A stretch of 64,000 nucleotides of DNA from SIG291 sp045543455 (GTDB lineage Bacteria; Bacillota; Clostridia; Lachnospirales; Lachnospiraceae). Of this stretch, positions 51,183 to 59,964 are shown piece after piece (positions within the stretch are counted from its first letter, which is position 1; each line of letters begins with the position of its first letter). The notes under the pieces were generated by a model that worked only from the letters and a program-made list of their open reading frames with translations, searched no databases and was not told the origin of the DNA. The position numbers were made by a program, and so were the translations under genes. Location of the stretch: assembly GCA_045543455.1 (NCBI GenBank), contig JAZQMK010000057.1, positions 54,288 to 118,287 on the forward strand, in the 5' to 3' direction.

Positions 51183-52682
51183 GTGAAAAAGATTTTTAAT
51201 TTTAAGAAACTGGCAATTTTATGGATGATAATGTTGCTTATGCTTGTGGGGATTACCGGATGTGATAAGAAAAATGATAAGGTTATAAGAGTAGGTACTA
51301 ATGCAGAGTTTCCACCATTTGAATATATGGATGAAAATGGTAAACCTACTGGCTTTGACGTAGACCTTATTAAGGCTATATGTCAGGAGATGGGTTATGA
51401 AGTAGAGATTGTAAATATGGAATTTAAATCTTTGATAGCTTCTATCCAAACAGGCGGTATTGATGCAAGTATTGCAGGTATGACTGTAACAGAGGAAAGA
51501 AAGCAGTCAGTTAATTTTTCAGATACTTATTTTAATGCTACACAGTATATAATTCTTCCAATAGATAGTACGGTAACAGACATAGAACAGCTTAATGGTA
51601 AAAGAATTGCTGTACAGGAGGGTACAACAGGTGATTTGATTGCTACACCTGGTACAGAGGATTCAATGCTTACTGATACAACAACAGTAGTTAAGCGTTT
51701 TAAAAAAGGTACAGATGCAGTATTAGAACTTAAAAATGGCGGTGTTGATGCAGTTATTATCGATTCTAGTCCAGCTAAGAAATTTGTTGCATCTAATACA
51801 AAGACATTAAAATATATCGATACAAATATGGATGCAGAAGAATATGCAATTGCCGTATCTAAGGACAAAAGCGAGATTTTGACAATTATGAATGAAGGTC
51901 TTGCTAAGGTTAAGGAAAATGGTACTTACGATGCCCTCATAGAACAATACTTTGGTGAGGGTGAAGTAATTGTAAGAAAAACTTCTGATAACTGGTTTGT
52001 AAATCTTTGGTATACATTTGAATATGTATTTATATCAAATGGCGGCTATAAATTAATTTTAAATGGTTTAGGCGTAACCTTGCTTATATCTGTATGTGCA
52101 GTATTATTAGGTGTCATTCTTGGTATGATACTTGCATTTATGAAGCTTACAGAAGAAAAGAAACATAAAAAGACCATTTTATCAAGAATTGCAGGAATTT
52201 ATATCGACATAATAAGAGGTACTCCTGTTATAGTTCAGTTGCTTATTATGTATATGATTGTATTCCAAAATAGAATTGGAGTAGTTGCGGCGATTGTTAC
52301 ATTTGGTATGAATAGTGCAGCCTATGTGGCAGAAATTATTAGAGCCGGTATTATGGCTGTAGACCACGGCCAGATGGAAGGCGGACGTTCACTAGGTTTT
52401 ACTTATGGTCAGACAATGAGATATATTGTTTTACCACAAGCAATTAAAAATATTTTGCCTGCCTTATGTAATGAATTTATTGTACTTATAAAAGAAACTT
52501 CAGTAGTAGGCTATGTTGCAGTACAGGATTTAACAAAGGCTTCAGACTTTATTATTTCAAGAACTTATGAGACATTTATACCACTTATAACAATAGCTTT
52601 AATCTATTATATAATCGTAAAGGTATTATCAAAAGTATTTGCAGCATTTGAAAGGAGATTACGTAAGAGTGATAAACGTTAA
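51183..52682 (+). CDS. amino-acid ABC transporter, fused substrate-binding lipoprotein and permease
   Basis: The 499-residue protein has a lipoprotein signal (LWMIMLLMLVGITGC). A solute-binding domain follows (about 28-265: RVGTNAEFPPFEYMDENGKPTGFDVDL, SIAGMTVTEERK, KRIAVQEGTTGD). Then comes a HisM/GlnP-type permease (about 280-490: GLGVTLLISVCAVLLGV, IYIDIIRGTPVIVQL, and the EAA-like loop GGRSLGFTYGQTMRYIVLPQA). It imports a polar amino acid. The GTG at 51183 has AAAGGAG seven bases before it. It overlaps the ATPase gene by 14 bases. Confidence 0.9.
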   Translation: MKKIFNFKKLAILWMIMLLMLVGITGCDKKNDKVIRVGTNAEFPPFEYMDENGKPTGFDVDLIKAICQEMGYEVEIVNMEFKSLIASIQTGGIDASIAGMTVTEERKQSVNFSDTYFNATQYIILPIDSTVTDIEQLNGKRIAVQEGTTGDLIATPGTEDSMLTDTTTVVKRFKKGTDAVLELKNGGVDAVIIDSSPAKKFVASNTKTLKYIDTNMDAEEYAIAVSKDKSEILTIMNEGLAKVKENGTYDALIEQYFGEGEVIVRKTSDNWFVNLWYTFEYVFISNGGYKLILNGLGVTLLISVCAVLLGVILGMILAFMKLTEEKKHKKTILSRIAGIYIDIIRGTPVIVQLLIMYMIVFQNRIGVVAAIVTFGMNSAAYVAEIIRAGIMAVDHGQMEGGRSLGFTYGQTMRYIVLPQAIKNILPALCNEFIVLIKETSVVGYVAVQDLTKASDFIISRTYETFIPLITIALIYYIIVKVLSKVFAAFERRLRKSDKR

Positions 52683-53391
52683 AAATTTGCATAAAAACTT
52701 CGGTAAAATAGAGGTACTTAAGGGCGTAGACATAAATATTAAAAAGGGCGAGTGTGTGGTTGTAATAGGACCTTCCGGCTCGGGAAAAAGTACATTTTTA
52801 AGATGTATCAACAGACTTGAGGAACCAAGCAGTGGTGATATCATAATTGAAGATGTAAATATTATGGATAAGAGCACTAATATTGATATGTTAAGAAGAG
52901 AAGTGGGAATGGTTTTTCAGCATTTTAATCTTTTCCCACATCTTACAATATTGGAAAATGTAACATTAGCTCCTGTTAAGCATAAGCTTATGAGCGAAGA
53001 AGAAGCTAAAAAGAAGGCTTTAGAGCTTCTTCAAAGAGTAGGTATTGAAGATAAGGCTATGGCATATCCTTCACAATTATCAGGTGGTCAAAAGCAAAGA
53101 GTGGCAATTGCCCGTTCTCTTGCATTATCACCAAAGATTATGTTGTTTGATGAACCTACATCAGCACTTGATCCGGAGATGGTTGGTGAGGTTCTTGAGG
53201 TTATGAAAAACCTTGCTAAAGAAGGTATGACTATGGTAGTTGTAACTCACGAAATGGGTTTTGCTAAGGAAGTTGCCCATAGAGTTATATTTATGGATGA
53301 AGGTGTAATAATTGAAGAAGGTACACCTAAGGAAATATTTGATAATCCAACAAATGAAAGAACAAAATCATTTTTACAAAAAGTTTTATAA
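52669..53391 (+). CDS. amino-acid ABC transporter ATP-binding protein (GlnQ-type)
   Basis: The 240-residue ATPase has Walker A GPSGSGKST, Q-loop VFQHFNLFPHLT, signature LSGGQKQRVAIARSLAL, Walker B IMLFDEPTSALDPE and the switch His in VVVTHEMGFAKEVA. It follows the polar-amino-acid (GlnQ/HisP) subgroup in length and sequence. The GTG at 52669 with AAGGAG upstream lies inside the end of the permease gene, so the two are translationally coupled. It powers the fused binding protein/permease. Confidence 0.93.
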   Translation: MINVKNLHKNFGKIEVLKGVDINIKKGECVVVIGPSGSGKSTFLRCINRLEEPSSGDIIIEDVNIMDKSTNIDMLRREVGMVFQHFNLFPHLTILENVTLAPVKHKLMSEEEAKKKALELLQRVGIEDKAMAYPSQLSGGQKQRVAIARSLALSPKIMLFDEPTSALDPEMVGEVLEVMKNLAKEGMTMVVVTHEMGFAKEVAHRVIFMDEGVIIEEGTPKEIFDNPTNERTKSFLQKVL

Positions 53392-53403
53392 TAGGTGAAA
53401 TAT

Positions 53404-54897
53404 ATGAGCAAGGAATTTGTAAGAGGTGCAGGAATATTGTTACCAATAAGCAGTATTCCATCGCCTTATGGGATAGGTACATTTGGAAAGGCTTCATACG
53501 AATTTGTAGATAAGTTAGTTATGGCTGGGCAGACCTACTGGCAGGTACTGCCACTAACGCCAACAAGCTACGGTGATAGTCCATATCAGGCACTGGCTGC
53601 TTTTGCGGGCAATCCATATTTTATTGATCTTGATATGCTTGTAGAAGAAAAATTGCTTTGCGCAGATGATTTGGATATTGTAAAAAAAGTGTCAAATGAA
53701 GAATATATAGATTACGAACATTTGTATAATGTGAGATTTCCTTTATTAAAAAAGGCATTTTCTAATTGGCAATTGTTAAGTGACACAAAAGAATATGAAG
53801 ACTTTGTAAGTGCACAAGGAGAGTGGCTTTATAATTATGCTCTTTATATGTCTGTAAAAGCTTATTTTGGACAAAAGGAATGGGCTTTGTGGGATGAGGA
53901 TATCAAATGTCGCAAGGCAGATGCCTTAAAGCACTATGAGGAGCTTTTAAAGGAAGATATAGCATTTTATAAATTCATTCAATATAAGTTTTTTGAACAA
54001 TGGAATAAACTTAAGAAATATGCCAATGAAAAGGGTATAAGCATTATAGGCGACATACCTTTATATGTGGCTTATGATAGTGCCGATGTATGGGCAAATC
54101 CTAAGATGTTTTGTCTGTCAGAGGAATTAGAGCTTACAAATGTTGCCGGATGTCCACCAGATTGCTTTTCTGAGGACGGACAAAAATGGGGTAATCCTTT
54201 ATATGATTGGAAGGCCCACGAAGAAGATGATTTTAGTTGGTGGAAGGCACGTATGCAGGCTAATGTAAGGCTGTATGATGTGATTAGAATAGACCATTTT
54301 ATTGGCATGGTAAGATATTACTGCATACCATATGATAAGACTGCAAAAAGTGGATGGTATGAGAAGGGTCCGGGAATAAAGCTTATCAATGCAATTAACA
54401 GTGTAATAGGCGATGCTAAGATTATTGCAGAGGACCTTGGAGTTACAGGCCCTGATGTAGAAGAACTTTTAGAAGCAGCAGGATATCCAGGTATGAAGGA
54501 GCTTGATTTTGCATTTGATGGTGATGGAAGTAATACTCATTTACCACATTTTCATAAAAAGCACAGTGTGGTTTATATAGGAACTCACGATAATGAGACA
54601 CTTGTAGGTCATATTAACAGAGCATCAGAAAAAGAACTTTCCTATATGATGGATTATCTTGGTGCTAGTGACATTAAGGATATACCAGATGCGATGATTA
54701 GAACTCTTTATATGAGTGTTGCAGATACAGTTATATTGCAAATGCAGGATGTTTTAGGCAAGGATAATGCCGCACGTATGAATTTCCCTTCTACCTTAGG
54801 AGATAATTGGAAATGGCGTATGAAAAATGGCGAATTTGATGAAAACGACTGTAAAAAGCTTAGGAAACTGGCTGATACATACAATAGAAGGAGATAA
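53404..54897 (+). CDS. malQ: 4-alpha-glucanotransferase (amylomaltase)
   Basis: This GH77 enzyme of about 497 residues moves alpha-1,4-glucan segments between chains in maltodextrin or glycogen metabolism. Landmarks are RGAGILLPISSIPSPYGIGTFG, TSYGDSPYQALAAFAGNP, IGDIPLYVAYDSADVWA, the nucleophile Asp in VIRIDHFIGMVRYY, the acid/base Glu in IIAEDLGVTGP, and THDNETLVG. It ends four bases before the HAD gene. The product is cytoplasmic. Confidence 0.95.
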   Translation: MSKEFVRGAGILLPISSIPSPYGIGTFGKASYEFVDKLVMAGQTYWQVLPLTPTSYGDSPYQALAAFAGNPYFIDLDMLVEEKLLCADDLDIVKKVSNEEYIDYEHLYNVRFPLLKKAFSNWQLLSDTKEYEDFVSAQGEWLYNYALYMSVKAYFGQKEWALWDEDIKCRKADALKHYEELLKEDIAFYKFIQYKFFEQWNKLKKYANEKGISIIGDIPLYVAYDSADVWANPKMFCLSEELELTNVAGCPPDCFSEDGQKWGNPLYDWKAHEEDDFSWWKARMQANVRLYDVIRIDHFIGMVRYYCIPYDKTAKSGWYEKGPGIKLINAINSVIGDAKIIAEDLGVTGPDVEELLEAAGYPGMKELDFAFDGDGSNTHLPHFHKKHSVVYIGTHDNETLVGHINRASEKELSYMMDYLGASDIKDIPDAMIRTLYMSVADTVILQMQDVLGKDNAARMNFPSTLGDNWKWRMKNGEFDENDCKKLRKLADTYNRRR

Positions 54898-54900
54898 GCC

Positions 54901-55542
54901 ATGAATATAAAGGCAGCAATTTTTGATTGCGATGGAACTATACTTAATTCCATGTGGTTTTGGCCAAAGGTTGGGGATATCTATCTTGAAAGTCGTGGAA
55001 TTACGCCACCTGCGGATTTGTATGCACATTTAAAACCTTTGACCATAATCGAAATGGCAACTTATCTTAAAGAGCATTTTGATTTGCCAGAGACAGTCGA
55101 AGAGCTTGTAGAACAGGTAAATGGCGTAATAAGTGAAAAGTATGAAAATGAATTTCCTCTAAAGGAAGGTGCCATTGAAGTATTTGAAAATCTAAAATCA
55201 CGTGGAATAAGGATGTATCTTGCAACTGCAACGGATAGATATTTAATCGAGCCTGCATTTAAAAGATTAGGGCTTGATAAATATTTTGAAGGAATGATAA
55301 CCTGCACAGAGGCAGGGGAGGGTAAATCCTCACCAAAGATATATCTTGATGCAATGAAAAGACTGACTGTAAGTCCTAGTGAGGCTATTGTAGTAGAGGA
55401 TGCCCTTCACGCAGTAGAAACCTGCGTAAATGCAGGCTTTTTTACAGTGGCGGTAGCTGACGTATCTACGGTTAAAGATAGTGAAGATATAAAGAAAATA
55501 GCAAGCGTTTATTATGAGACACTTAAAGACTGGAGTCTGTAA
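54901..55542 (+). CDS. HAD-superfamily phosphatase (phosphoglycolate phosphatase / beta-phosphoglucomutase type)
   Basis: The 213-residue protein has HAD motif I AIFDCDGTILNSM, a helical cap (about 18-85), motif II LATATD, motif III Lys in GKSSPKIYL and motif IV VVEDALHAVETC. The cap type is that of small sugar-phosphate phosphatases or mutases. After malQ, a sugar-phosphate substrate is plausible but not shown. AGGAGA is the RBS and the stop overlaps the rlmD start by one base. Confidence 0.85.
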   Translation: MNIKAAIFDCDGTILNSMWFWPKVGDIYLESRGITPPADLYAHLKPLTIIEMATYLKEHFDLPETVEELVEQVNGVISEKYENEFPLKEGAIEVFENLKSRGIRMYLATATDRYLIEPAFKRLGLDKYFEGMITCTEAGEGKSSPKIYLDAMKRLTVSPSEAIVVEDALHAVETCVNAGFFTVAVADVSTVKDSEDIKKIASVYYETLKDWSL

Positions 55543-56693
55543 TGATGAGTGATAATATTAAAAAATGCATTTATTCAAATAAATGCGGTGGCTGCGATTA
55601 TCAGGGAATACCTTACAAAAAGCAGCTTGAAATGAAGCAGCAATATGTGACTAAATTATTGGCAAAGCATTGCAAAATGCCAAAGATAACAGGTATGGAC
55701 AAACCTTACAATTATCGTAATAAGGTTCATGCAGTTTTTGACGTGGACAAAAAGGGCAATGTAATCTCTGGCGTATACGAGGCAAACACCCACAATGTAA
55801 TCTGCGTGGACAAATGCCAGATTGAAAATGAAAAAGCGGATGCAATCATTTTAACCATTAGAAATATGCTTAAATCTTTTAAAATACGTACCTACGACGA
55901 GGATAGAAGAACAGGTCTTTTGCGCCACGTTCTTATAAGAACAGCCCACAAAACAGGACAGATTATGGTAGTGCTTGTAATGGCTGATGCTATATTTCCA
56001 GGAAAAAATAATTTTATAAAAGCACTTTTAGAAGCGCACCCAGAGATAACAACAATAGTTCAAAATATCAATAACAGAAAGACAAGCATGGTCCTTGGCG
56101 AAAAAGAAATGGTGCTTTACGGCAAGGGATACATAGAAGATATACTTTGTGGCAAGCGCTTTCGCATTTCTCCAAAATCCTTCTACCAGATTAATTCCAT
56201 TCAAACAGAAAAGCTTTACACTAGAGCTATCGAGCTGGCTGGATTTAAGGGAAATGAGACCATTCTAGATGCATATTGTGGAATCGGTACTATAGGCATT
56301 ATAGCTTCGGACAAAGTAAAAAATGTAATAAGTGTTGAACTTAATTCGGATGCCATTGCTGATGCTAAGATAAATGCTAAGCTTAATGACATAAAAAATG
56401 TTGAATTTTATAATTGTGATGCAAGTGATTTTATAGAAAATCTCGCACAAAACAATAAGAAAATAGATGCAGTTATAATGGACCCACCACGAACAGGAAG
56501 TGACAAGCGCTTCTTAAATTCAGTGGCGAAGCTTGCACCTAAAAAGCTTGTGTATATTTCTTGTGGCCCGGATACCTTAGCCAGGGATTTAACATATCTT
56601 AATAATAAAGGATATAAGGCGAAAAAGGTTGAGCTTTTCGATATGTTTCCGATGACAAAGCACTGCGAAGCAGTGGTGTTGGTGGAGAGGTAG
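55542..56693 (+). CDS. rlmD: 23S rRNA (uracil-C5)-methyltransferase, RlmD family
   Basis: The 383-residue SAM-dependent enzyme has an N-terminal Cys cluster CIYSNKCGGCDYQG for a [4Fe-4S] centre and no TRAM domain. The SAM site is TILDAYCGIGTIGI, the motif DAVIMDPPRTGSDKRF, and the catalytic Cys sits in KLVYISCGPDTLARDL. It ends HCEAVVLVER, the end of the common core, and lacks the HVETVCLLSK plus 100-residue extension found as fragments at 6606 and 10091. It is therefore a different family member from the one used as integration site. Confidence 0.88.
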   Translation: MMSDNIKKCIYSNKCGGCDYQGIPYKKQLEMKQQYVTKLLAKHCKMPKITGMDKPYNYRNKVHAVFDVDKKGNVISGVYEANTHNVICVDKCQIENEKADAIILTIRNMLKSFKIRTYDEDRRTGLLRHVLIRTAHKTGQIMVVLVMADAIFPGKNNFIKALLEAHPEITTIVQNINNRKTSMVLGEKEMVLYGKGYIEDILCGKRFRISPKSFYQINSIQTEKLYTRAIELAGFKGNETILDAYCGIGTIGIIASDKVKNVISVELNSDAIADAKINAKLNDIKNVEFYNCDASDFIENLAQNNKKIDAVIMDPPRTGSDKRFLNSVAKLAPKKLVYISCGPDTLARDLTYLNNKGYKAKKVELFDMFPMTKHCEAVVLVER

Positions 56694-56736
56694 AATATGA
56701 ATTGTATCAGAAAATCAAGGCAAATGTTTGGAAAGG

Positions 56737-56907
56737 ATGATAAAGATGTGTAATTTGAGTCAAGGGCTGATTGAACAAGGAAAGAATGAAATTATTCTTG
56801 AGGCATTGCAGCGTCATAGCTGCGAAGAAGTAGCGATTTTTTTAAATAAGTCTGTTGAAGATATTAAAAAAATAGAGACTAGATATAAGAGTAAAGACGG
56901 TCTTTAG
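56737..56907 (+). pseudogene. C-terminal remnant of an Rpn-family nuclease/transposase gene
   Basis: The frame reads MCNLSQGLIEQGKNEII and ends with an HTH-like tail (CEEVAIFLNKSVEDIKKIE). The MCNLS...G start and the tail are typical of the C-terminal end of Rpn (PD-(D/E)XK recombination-promoting nuclease) proteins in Lachnospiraceae. The catalytic domain is missing and an in-frame TGA occurs at 56698, just after rlmD. An RBS-like AAAGG is present, so a 56-residue peptide could be made. Confidence 0.42.
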
Positions 56908-56937
56908 TTGAATAATACTTCAAGAATTGTGCAGAAC
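56907..56937 (+). repeat. palindromic repeat, copy A (3' end degenerate)
   Basis: This begins GTTGAATAATACTTCAAGAA and matches the left two thirds of copies B and C (57435 and 57857). Its right arm has diverged. It follows directly on the stop codon of the upstream remnant. Confidence 0.6.
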
Positions 56938-56954
56938 AGAAAGGAAAAATAGAT

Positions 56955-57443
56955 ATGTCAAATTCATTAAAATTAAAAAAAAATACACTAATACTAGCAG
57001 TTATTACTGGAATTAATTTGGTTCTACTTATAGCTATGTTGTTGTTTTGTTATGGGTATGTGTTTAATCAAAATATACCCGGAGTTTGCACTGAATGTAT
57101 GGCGGAAGGCCATATGACAGGAACAAGAATGATTTTAGCTATGTTCAATAATATCATTCAGATTGTATTAGTAGTAAGTATGTGTATAGTATTAATGGCT
57201 TTCAAAAAAAGTAAAGGTAATTGTGCATTTTCAATATTGAGCTGGATGACAATGATTCTTTCAGGGATAAATATGCTTCTGTTTTGGGGATTAAGAGCAC
57301 TTGGACACGGAGAAATGGGGGCAGAGATGATTGAACTTGATGCACAGTTTATGAATGCAAGAGTTATAAGTGCCATAATTATTTTTTTAAATATTGTATT
57401 ACTTATATTAGTAAAAAATGGTATAAGAGACAGCGTTGAATAA
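56955..57443 (+). CDS. hypothetical four-helix membrane protein
   Basis: The 162-residue protein has four membrane helices (about 10-32, 55-77, 88-112 and 132-155). It has a Cys pair in the first external loop (GVCTECMAEGH). No family recognised. AAGGAAA serves as RBS. Its last codons GTT GAA TAA are the first bases of palindromic repeat B, so the repeat supplies the stop codon. Copy A lies 18 bases before the start, so the gene sits between two repeat copies. Confidence 0.6.
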   Translation: MSNSLKLKKNTLILAVITGINLVLLIAMLLFCYGYVFNQNIPGVCTECMAEGHMTGTRMILAMFNNIIQIVLVVSMCIVLMAFKKSKGNCAFSILSWMTMILSGINMLLFWGLRALGHGEMGAEMIELDAQFMNARVISAIIIFLNIVLLILVKNGIRDSVE

Positions 57444-57470
57444 TACTCCAATAATGGTGTATCGTTCAAC
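57435..57470 (+). repeat. palindromic repeat, copy B
   Basis: This 36-base imperfect palindrome has outer arms GTTGAA / TTCAAC, a 2x2 mismatch, ATAC / GTAT, a T-T mismatch, then CCA / TGG around an ATAA loop. It holds the stop codon of the upstream gene and ends four bases before the next ATG. Confidence 0.75.
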
Positions 57471-57474
57471 TTAA

Positions 57475-57660
57475 ATGGCTAGATATTCAGAAGCACATAA
57501 CAAGGATACACAAAAATACATCGAAAATAATTATGATGAAATTAAGATACGGATTTCCAAAGGAATGAAAGATGAATATAAAGCTATGGCAGAAACTTCA
57601 GGCAAGTCACTTAACCAATTTATTATAGATGCGGTTGAAGATTACGGAAAGAAGGTGTAG
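57475..57660 (+). CDS. ribbon-helix-helix DNA-binding protein, second copy
   Basis: The 61-residue protein is identical to the product at 5783-5968 except for four substitutions (including A12D, K17E, P29S and A42T). DNA identity begins exactly at TTAAATGGCT, and nothing upstream is shared. The prophage promoter and palindromic operator are therefore missing, and the four bases after repeat B lead straight into the start codon. No RBS is visible, so expression would need translation to continue from upstream. Confidence 0.7.
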   Translation: MARYSEAHNKDTQKYIENNYDEIKIRISKGMKDEYKAMAETSGKSLNQFIIDAVEDYGKKV

Positions 57661-57663
57661 ATT

Positions 57664-57861
57664 ATGGCTGATGTTAAGTTGTATAGATTTTTGAAAAATA
57701 TATTTTTATTTAATACAATATTGTGGGGAATACTCGGGATTGCGTTTCCTATATGTTTGCCACTGGCCTTATTATTTTTGTTTATATATATTAAATGCCG
57801 CAGTGAATATAAGAGAGAGGTGTGTTTTAGAAAAATGATGGATGAATTGATGAATGGTTGA
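57664..57861 (+). CDS. small membrane protein, second copy
   Basis: The 65-residue protein is nearly identical to the product at 5972-6181 (S20L, M41I and F45C among the changes). DNA identity with the prophage copy stops at GATGAATG; the following GTTGAATAA of repeat C replaces the original last codons and provides TGA as stop. The pair of genes was thus moved as coding sequence only, with both edges at a palindromic repeat. Confidence 0.6.
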   Translation: MADVKLYRFLKNIFLFNTILWGILGIAFPICLPLALLFLFIYIKCRSEYKREVCFRKMMDELMNG

Positions 57862-57892
57862 ATAATACTCCAAGAATAGTGTATCGTTCAAC
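57857..57892 (+). repeat. palindromic repeat, copy C
   Basis: A 36-base repeat that agrees with copy B at 33 of 36 positions, with the same outer arms (GTTGAA / TTCAAC) and inner ATAC / GTAT pairing. Its central CCA / TGG pair is lost. It directly ends the second RHH/membrane pair. Confidence 0.75.
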
Positions 57893-58142
57893 GAAACAAA
57901 TGATTCTAATATCAATAATAAAGACATTTAAAGAAAAATGAAACAAATTGCTAATAGATTTAGTTATTTGTTTTATTTTTTTGCTTTCCTACCCATTTTT
58001 AGTGATTTGGGTGGTGCGAAAATAATGGGAATTTAGTTATGATAGTGTCCGTGAGGCTGTGTCTGTAAGATATTTATGACTTTGTAATAGAAGCCTCATA
58101 AGAATAAAAGAAAAAATATTAAAAAAACTAGGAGAAACGATT

Positions 58143-58910
58143 ATGAAATGGAACAAATTTTTGTCAGTTGTACTTGCTGTTTTTGTGATAGCATCTATGT
58201 CTGCCTGTACAAACAATAAGGTAGCTGAAAGTACAAGCGGTTCAACTACAAATACAACAACTATTAATTCAGAAACTCAATCAACAGAAGAAACTACATC
58301 TTCCGAAAATAAAAAAGAAAAACAGAGTGTAACGATGCATTATGGATGGGATAGGGAAGATGAAGATTTTGTGACTACAATTTATTGCTCGGATGGCGCT
58401 GATTTCGGTGAGGAAACAAAGGAAAATAAGGAAATGTACGGTTGGACTGATATGGTAAATATTGAGGATAAAGTAGAAAAATATGTGGCTATGAGTGCAA
58501 CCTATTGGCAACGGGAGGTATATACACAGGAATTTATGGAGTTTCCAATTATGGCACAGTTATACTATGACGGCGAAATTGATGCTGAAGCAGCCCAAGG
58601 GTATAGTGATTGTTCACAGAAAGTCATACCACTTGGTTTTCAATGGGAAGGTAAGGATGTGTTTTTAGTTAAAACAACATACACATACGAAGATTCGCCT
58701 AATCAGCTGTCATATTTTGCAGGAGTGGAGTGTGAAATAACATACAAGAAATTTGATGAGAATACCAATGTAGAAAATGAGTATGTAGTAAAGGCACTTT
58801 TTGGTTTTGATATGTATTCTTATGATTTAGATGACCTGACGCAGGAACAGTGTACTTGGATTATAGGTGAACTTTTTGGTGTGGATTCAGGAATTAAAAA
58901 AACATTTTAG
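58143..58910 (+). CDS. lipoprotein of unknown function
   Basis: The 255-residue protein has a lipoprotein signal (VVLAVFVIASMSAC, Cys at about 22). A Ser/Thr/Asn/Glu linker (25-60) leads to an acidic, aromatic-rich secreted domain (MHYGWDREDEDFVTTIYC, MSATYWQREVYTQEFMEFP). No domain is recognised. TAGGAGAAA is the RBS and a terminator follows, so it is a single-gene unit. The general build matches the other tethered lipoproteins in this window, but the sequence does not. Confidence 0.6.
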   Translation: MKWNKFLSVVLAVFVIASMSACTNNKVAESTSGSTTNTTTINSETQSTEETTSSENKKEKQSVTMHYGWDREDEDFVTTIYCSDGADFGEETKENKEMYGWTDMVNIEDKVEKYVAMSATYWQREVYTQEFMEFPIMAQLYYDGEIDAEAAQGYSDCSQKVIPLGFQWEGKDVFLVKTTYTYEDSPNQLSYFAGVECEITYKKFDENTNVENEYVVKALFGFDMYSYDLDDLTQEQCTWIIGELFGVDSGIKKTF

Positions 58911-58916
58911 TTGTAG

Positions 58917-58947
58917 AGCGAAAGAGTACAAACTCCTTCGCTTTTTC
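58917..58947 (+). terminator. terminator after lipoprotein gene
   Basis: AGCGAAAGAGT (58917-58927) pairs with 58932-58942 apart from one mismatch, followed by TTTTC. Confidence 0.75.
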
Positions 58948-59026
58948 AATGTGTTTGTTGTACATTGACAAAAAAACACAATATGATATGATTGTGTTAA
59001 TGCTGTTAAGAAAAGGAGAAAATAAA

Positions 59027-59506
59027 ATGGAACAAAAAAATAAGAGGTTTGCAAGGGCATCGTTTATGCTGGCATTTGTAGCATTGGGTACAATGTTTAT
59101 CGTACCTAATTTGAGTTGGTTGATAATGACGCTGATTGGTAATGTGGTTTATAGTGATATAGTTACAATAACTGGTATTATTGGTACATTTATCGGCTTT
59201 GGTCTAATTATATACGCTTCAGATTATAAAGGGTATGATAAATATGTGAAGCAAAGAAATATTATTTTTGCGTTAGGCTGTTTGATTATAATTGTAGCAT
59301 GTGGAATGTATAATGAAGGAAGTAGTTATGCGTTAATTGGAGGTTTGATTTGTACTATTATTAGCTTTATTTTTGGGATATATTCTTTAGCTGAAAAAGA
59401 AGATGACAAGATATTGGCTATTTCTGGTATAGTTATAAGTTGCATTATGTTTTTGGTAATTGCATTTGCTTTAATAATGTATTTTACATATGGGTATAAA
59501 GAATAG
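59027..59506 (+). CDS. hypothetical membrane protein
   Basis: The 159-residue protein has five membrane helices and a short basic start (MEQKNKRFARAS). The layout, a possible DUF4190-like small membrane protein, is common in Clostridia, but I cannot name a family. AAAAGGAG precedes the ATG at 59027; an upstream in-frame start lacks one. Confidence 0.55.
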   Translation: MEQKNKRFARASFMLAFVALGTMFIVPNLSWLIMTLIGNVVYSDIVTITGIIGTFIGFGLIIYASDYKGYDKYVKQRNIIFALGCLIIIVACGMYNEGSSYALIGGLICTIISFIFGIYSLAEKEDDKILAISGIVISCIMFLVIAFALIMYFTYGYKE

Positions 59507-59573
59507 ATTTAAACACTTATTCTATTACATAAAAGCAAGATTACAATAAATTTTAGAAAGAAAATAGTTTATC

Positions 59574-59964
59574 ATGGATAAATCAATATTTACAATAGAA
59601 GATACAGTACTAATAAAATATAACAGACCAAATGAGACATATGCATATACACAATTAAATATGCCTGTACAAGAAACAGTTATTGTTGTTCCGGAATATA
59701 TTACTGCAATAGCTGATTACGCCTTTTATTATTGCGACCATATTACAAAGGTCGTATTACCAAAAGGTCTTACTTCAATTGGAAACTATAACAATTCCTA
59801 GAGGGATGAATTATATTGGTTCTAACACATTTTCATGTATGAGTTCGTTAAAAAGTGTTTACATTCACGAAAATGTGACTGATATTGCACCTAATCCATT
59901 TTATGGAGCACACAAAAAGTTTACAGTATATTGTTATGTACAACAATTGTGGCAATTGTGTTAG
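59574..59964 (+). pseudogene. leucine-rich-repeat (BspA-like, LRR_5) gene with internal deletion
   Basis: The first frame (59574-59820) reads EYITAIADYAFYYCDHITKVVLPKGLTSIGN and the second (59779-59964) reads ETITIPRGMNYIGSNTFSCMSSLKSVYIHENV. These are LRR_5 repeats with an A/TFxxC..L spacing. Between IGN and ETITIP one repeat segment (AFxxCxxL) is missing and the frame changes. Both sides would have carried TTGGAAACTA, which is present once at 59779-59788, so a deletion between direct copies of it is likely. The product would otherwise be a surface adhesin-type repeat protein. Confidence 0.65.

Noticed and set aside
57435..57892. The 36-base palindromes as integron attC sites
   Set aside because: They fit GTTRRRY and RYYYAAC, but in the order GTT...AAC. 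attC sites run AAC...GTT around the hairpin, and no integron integrase is visible.
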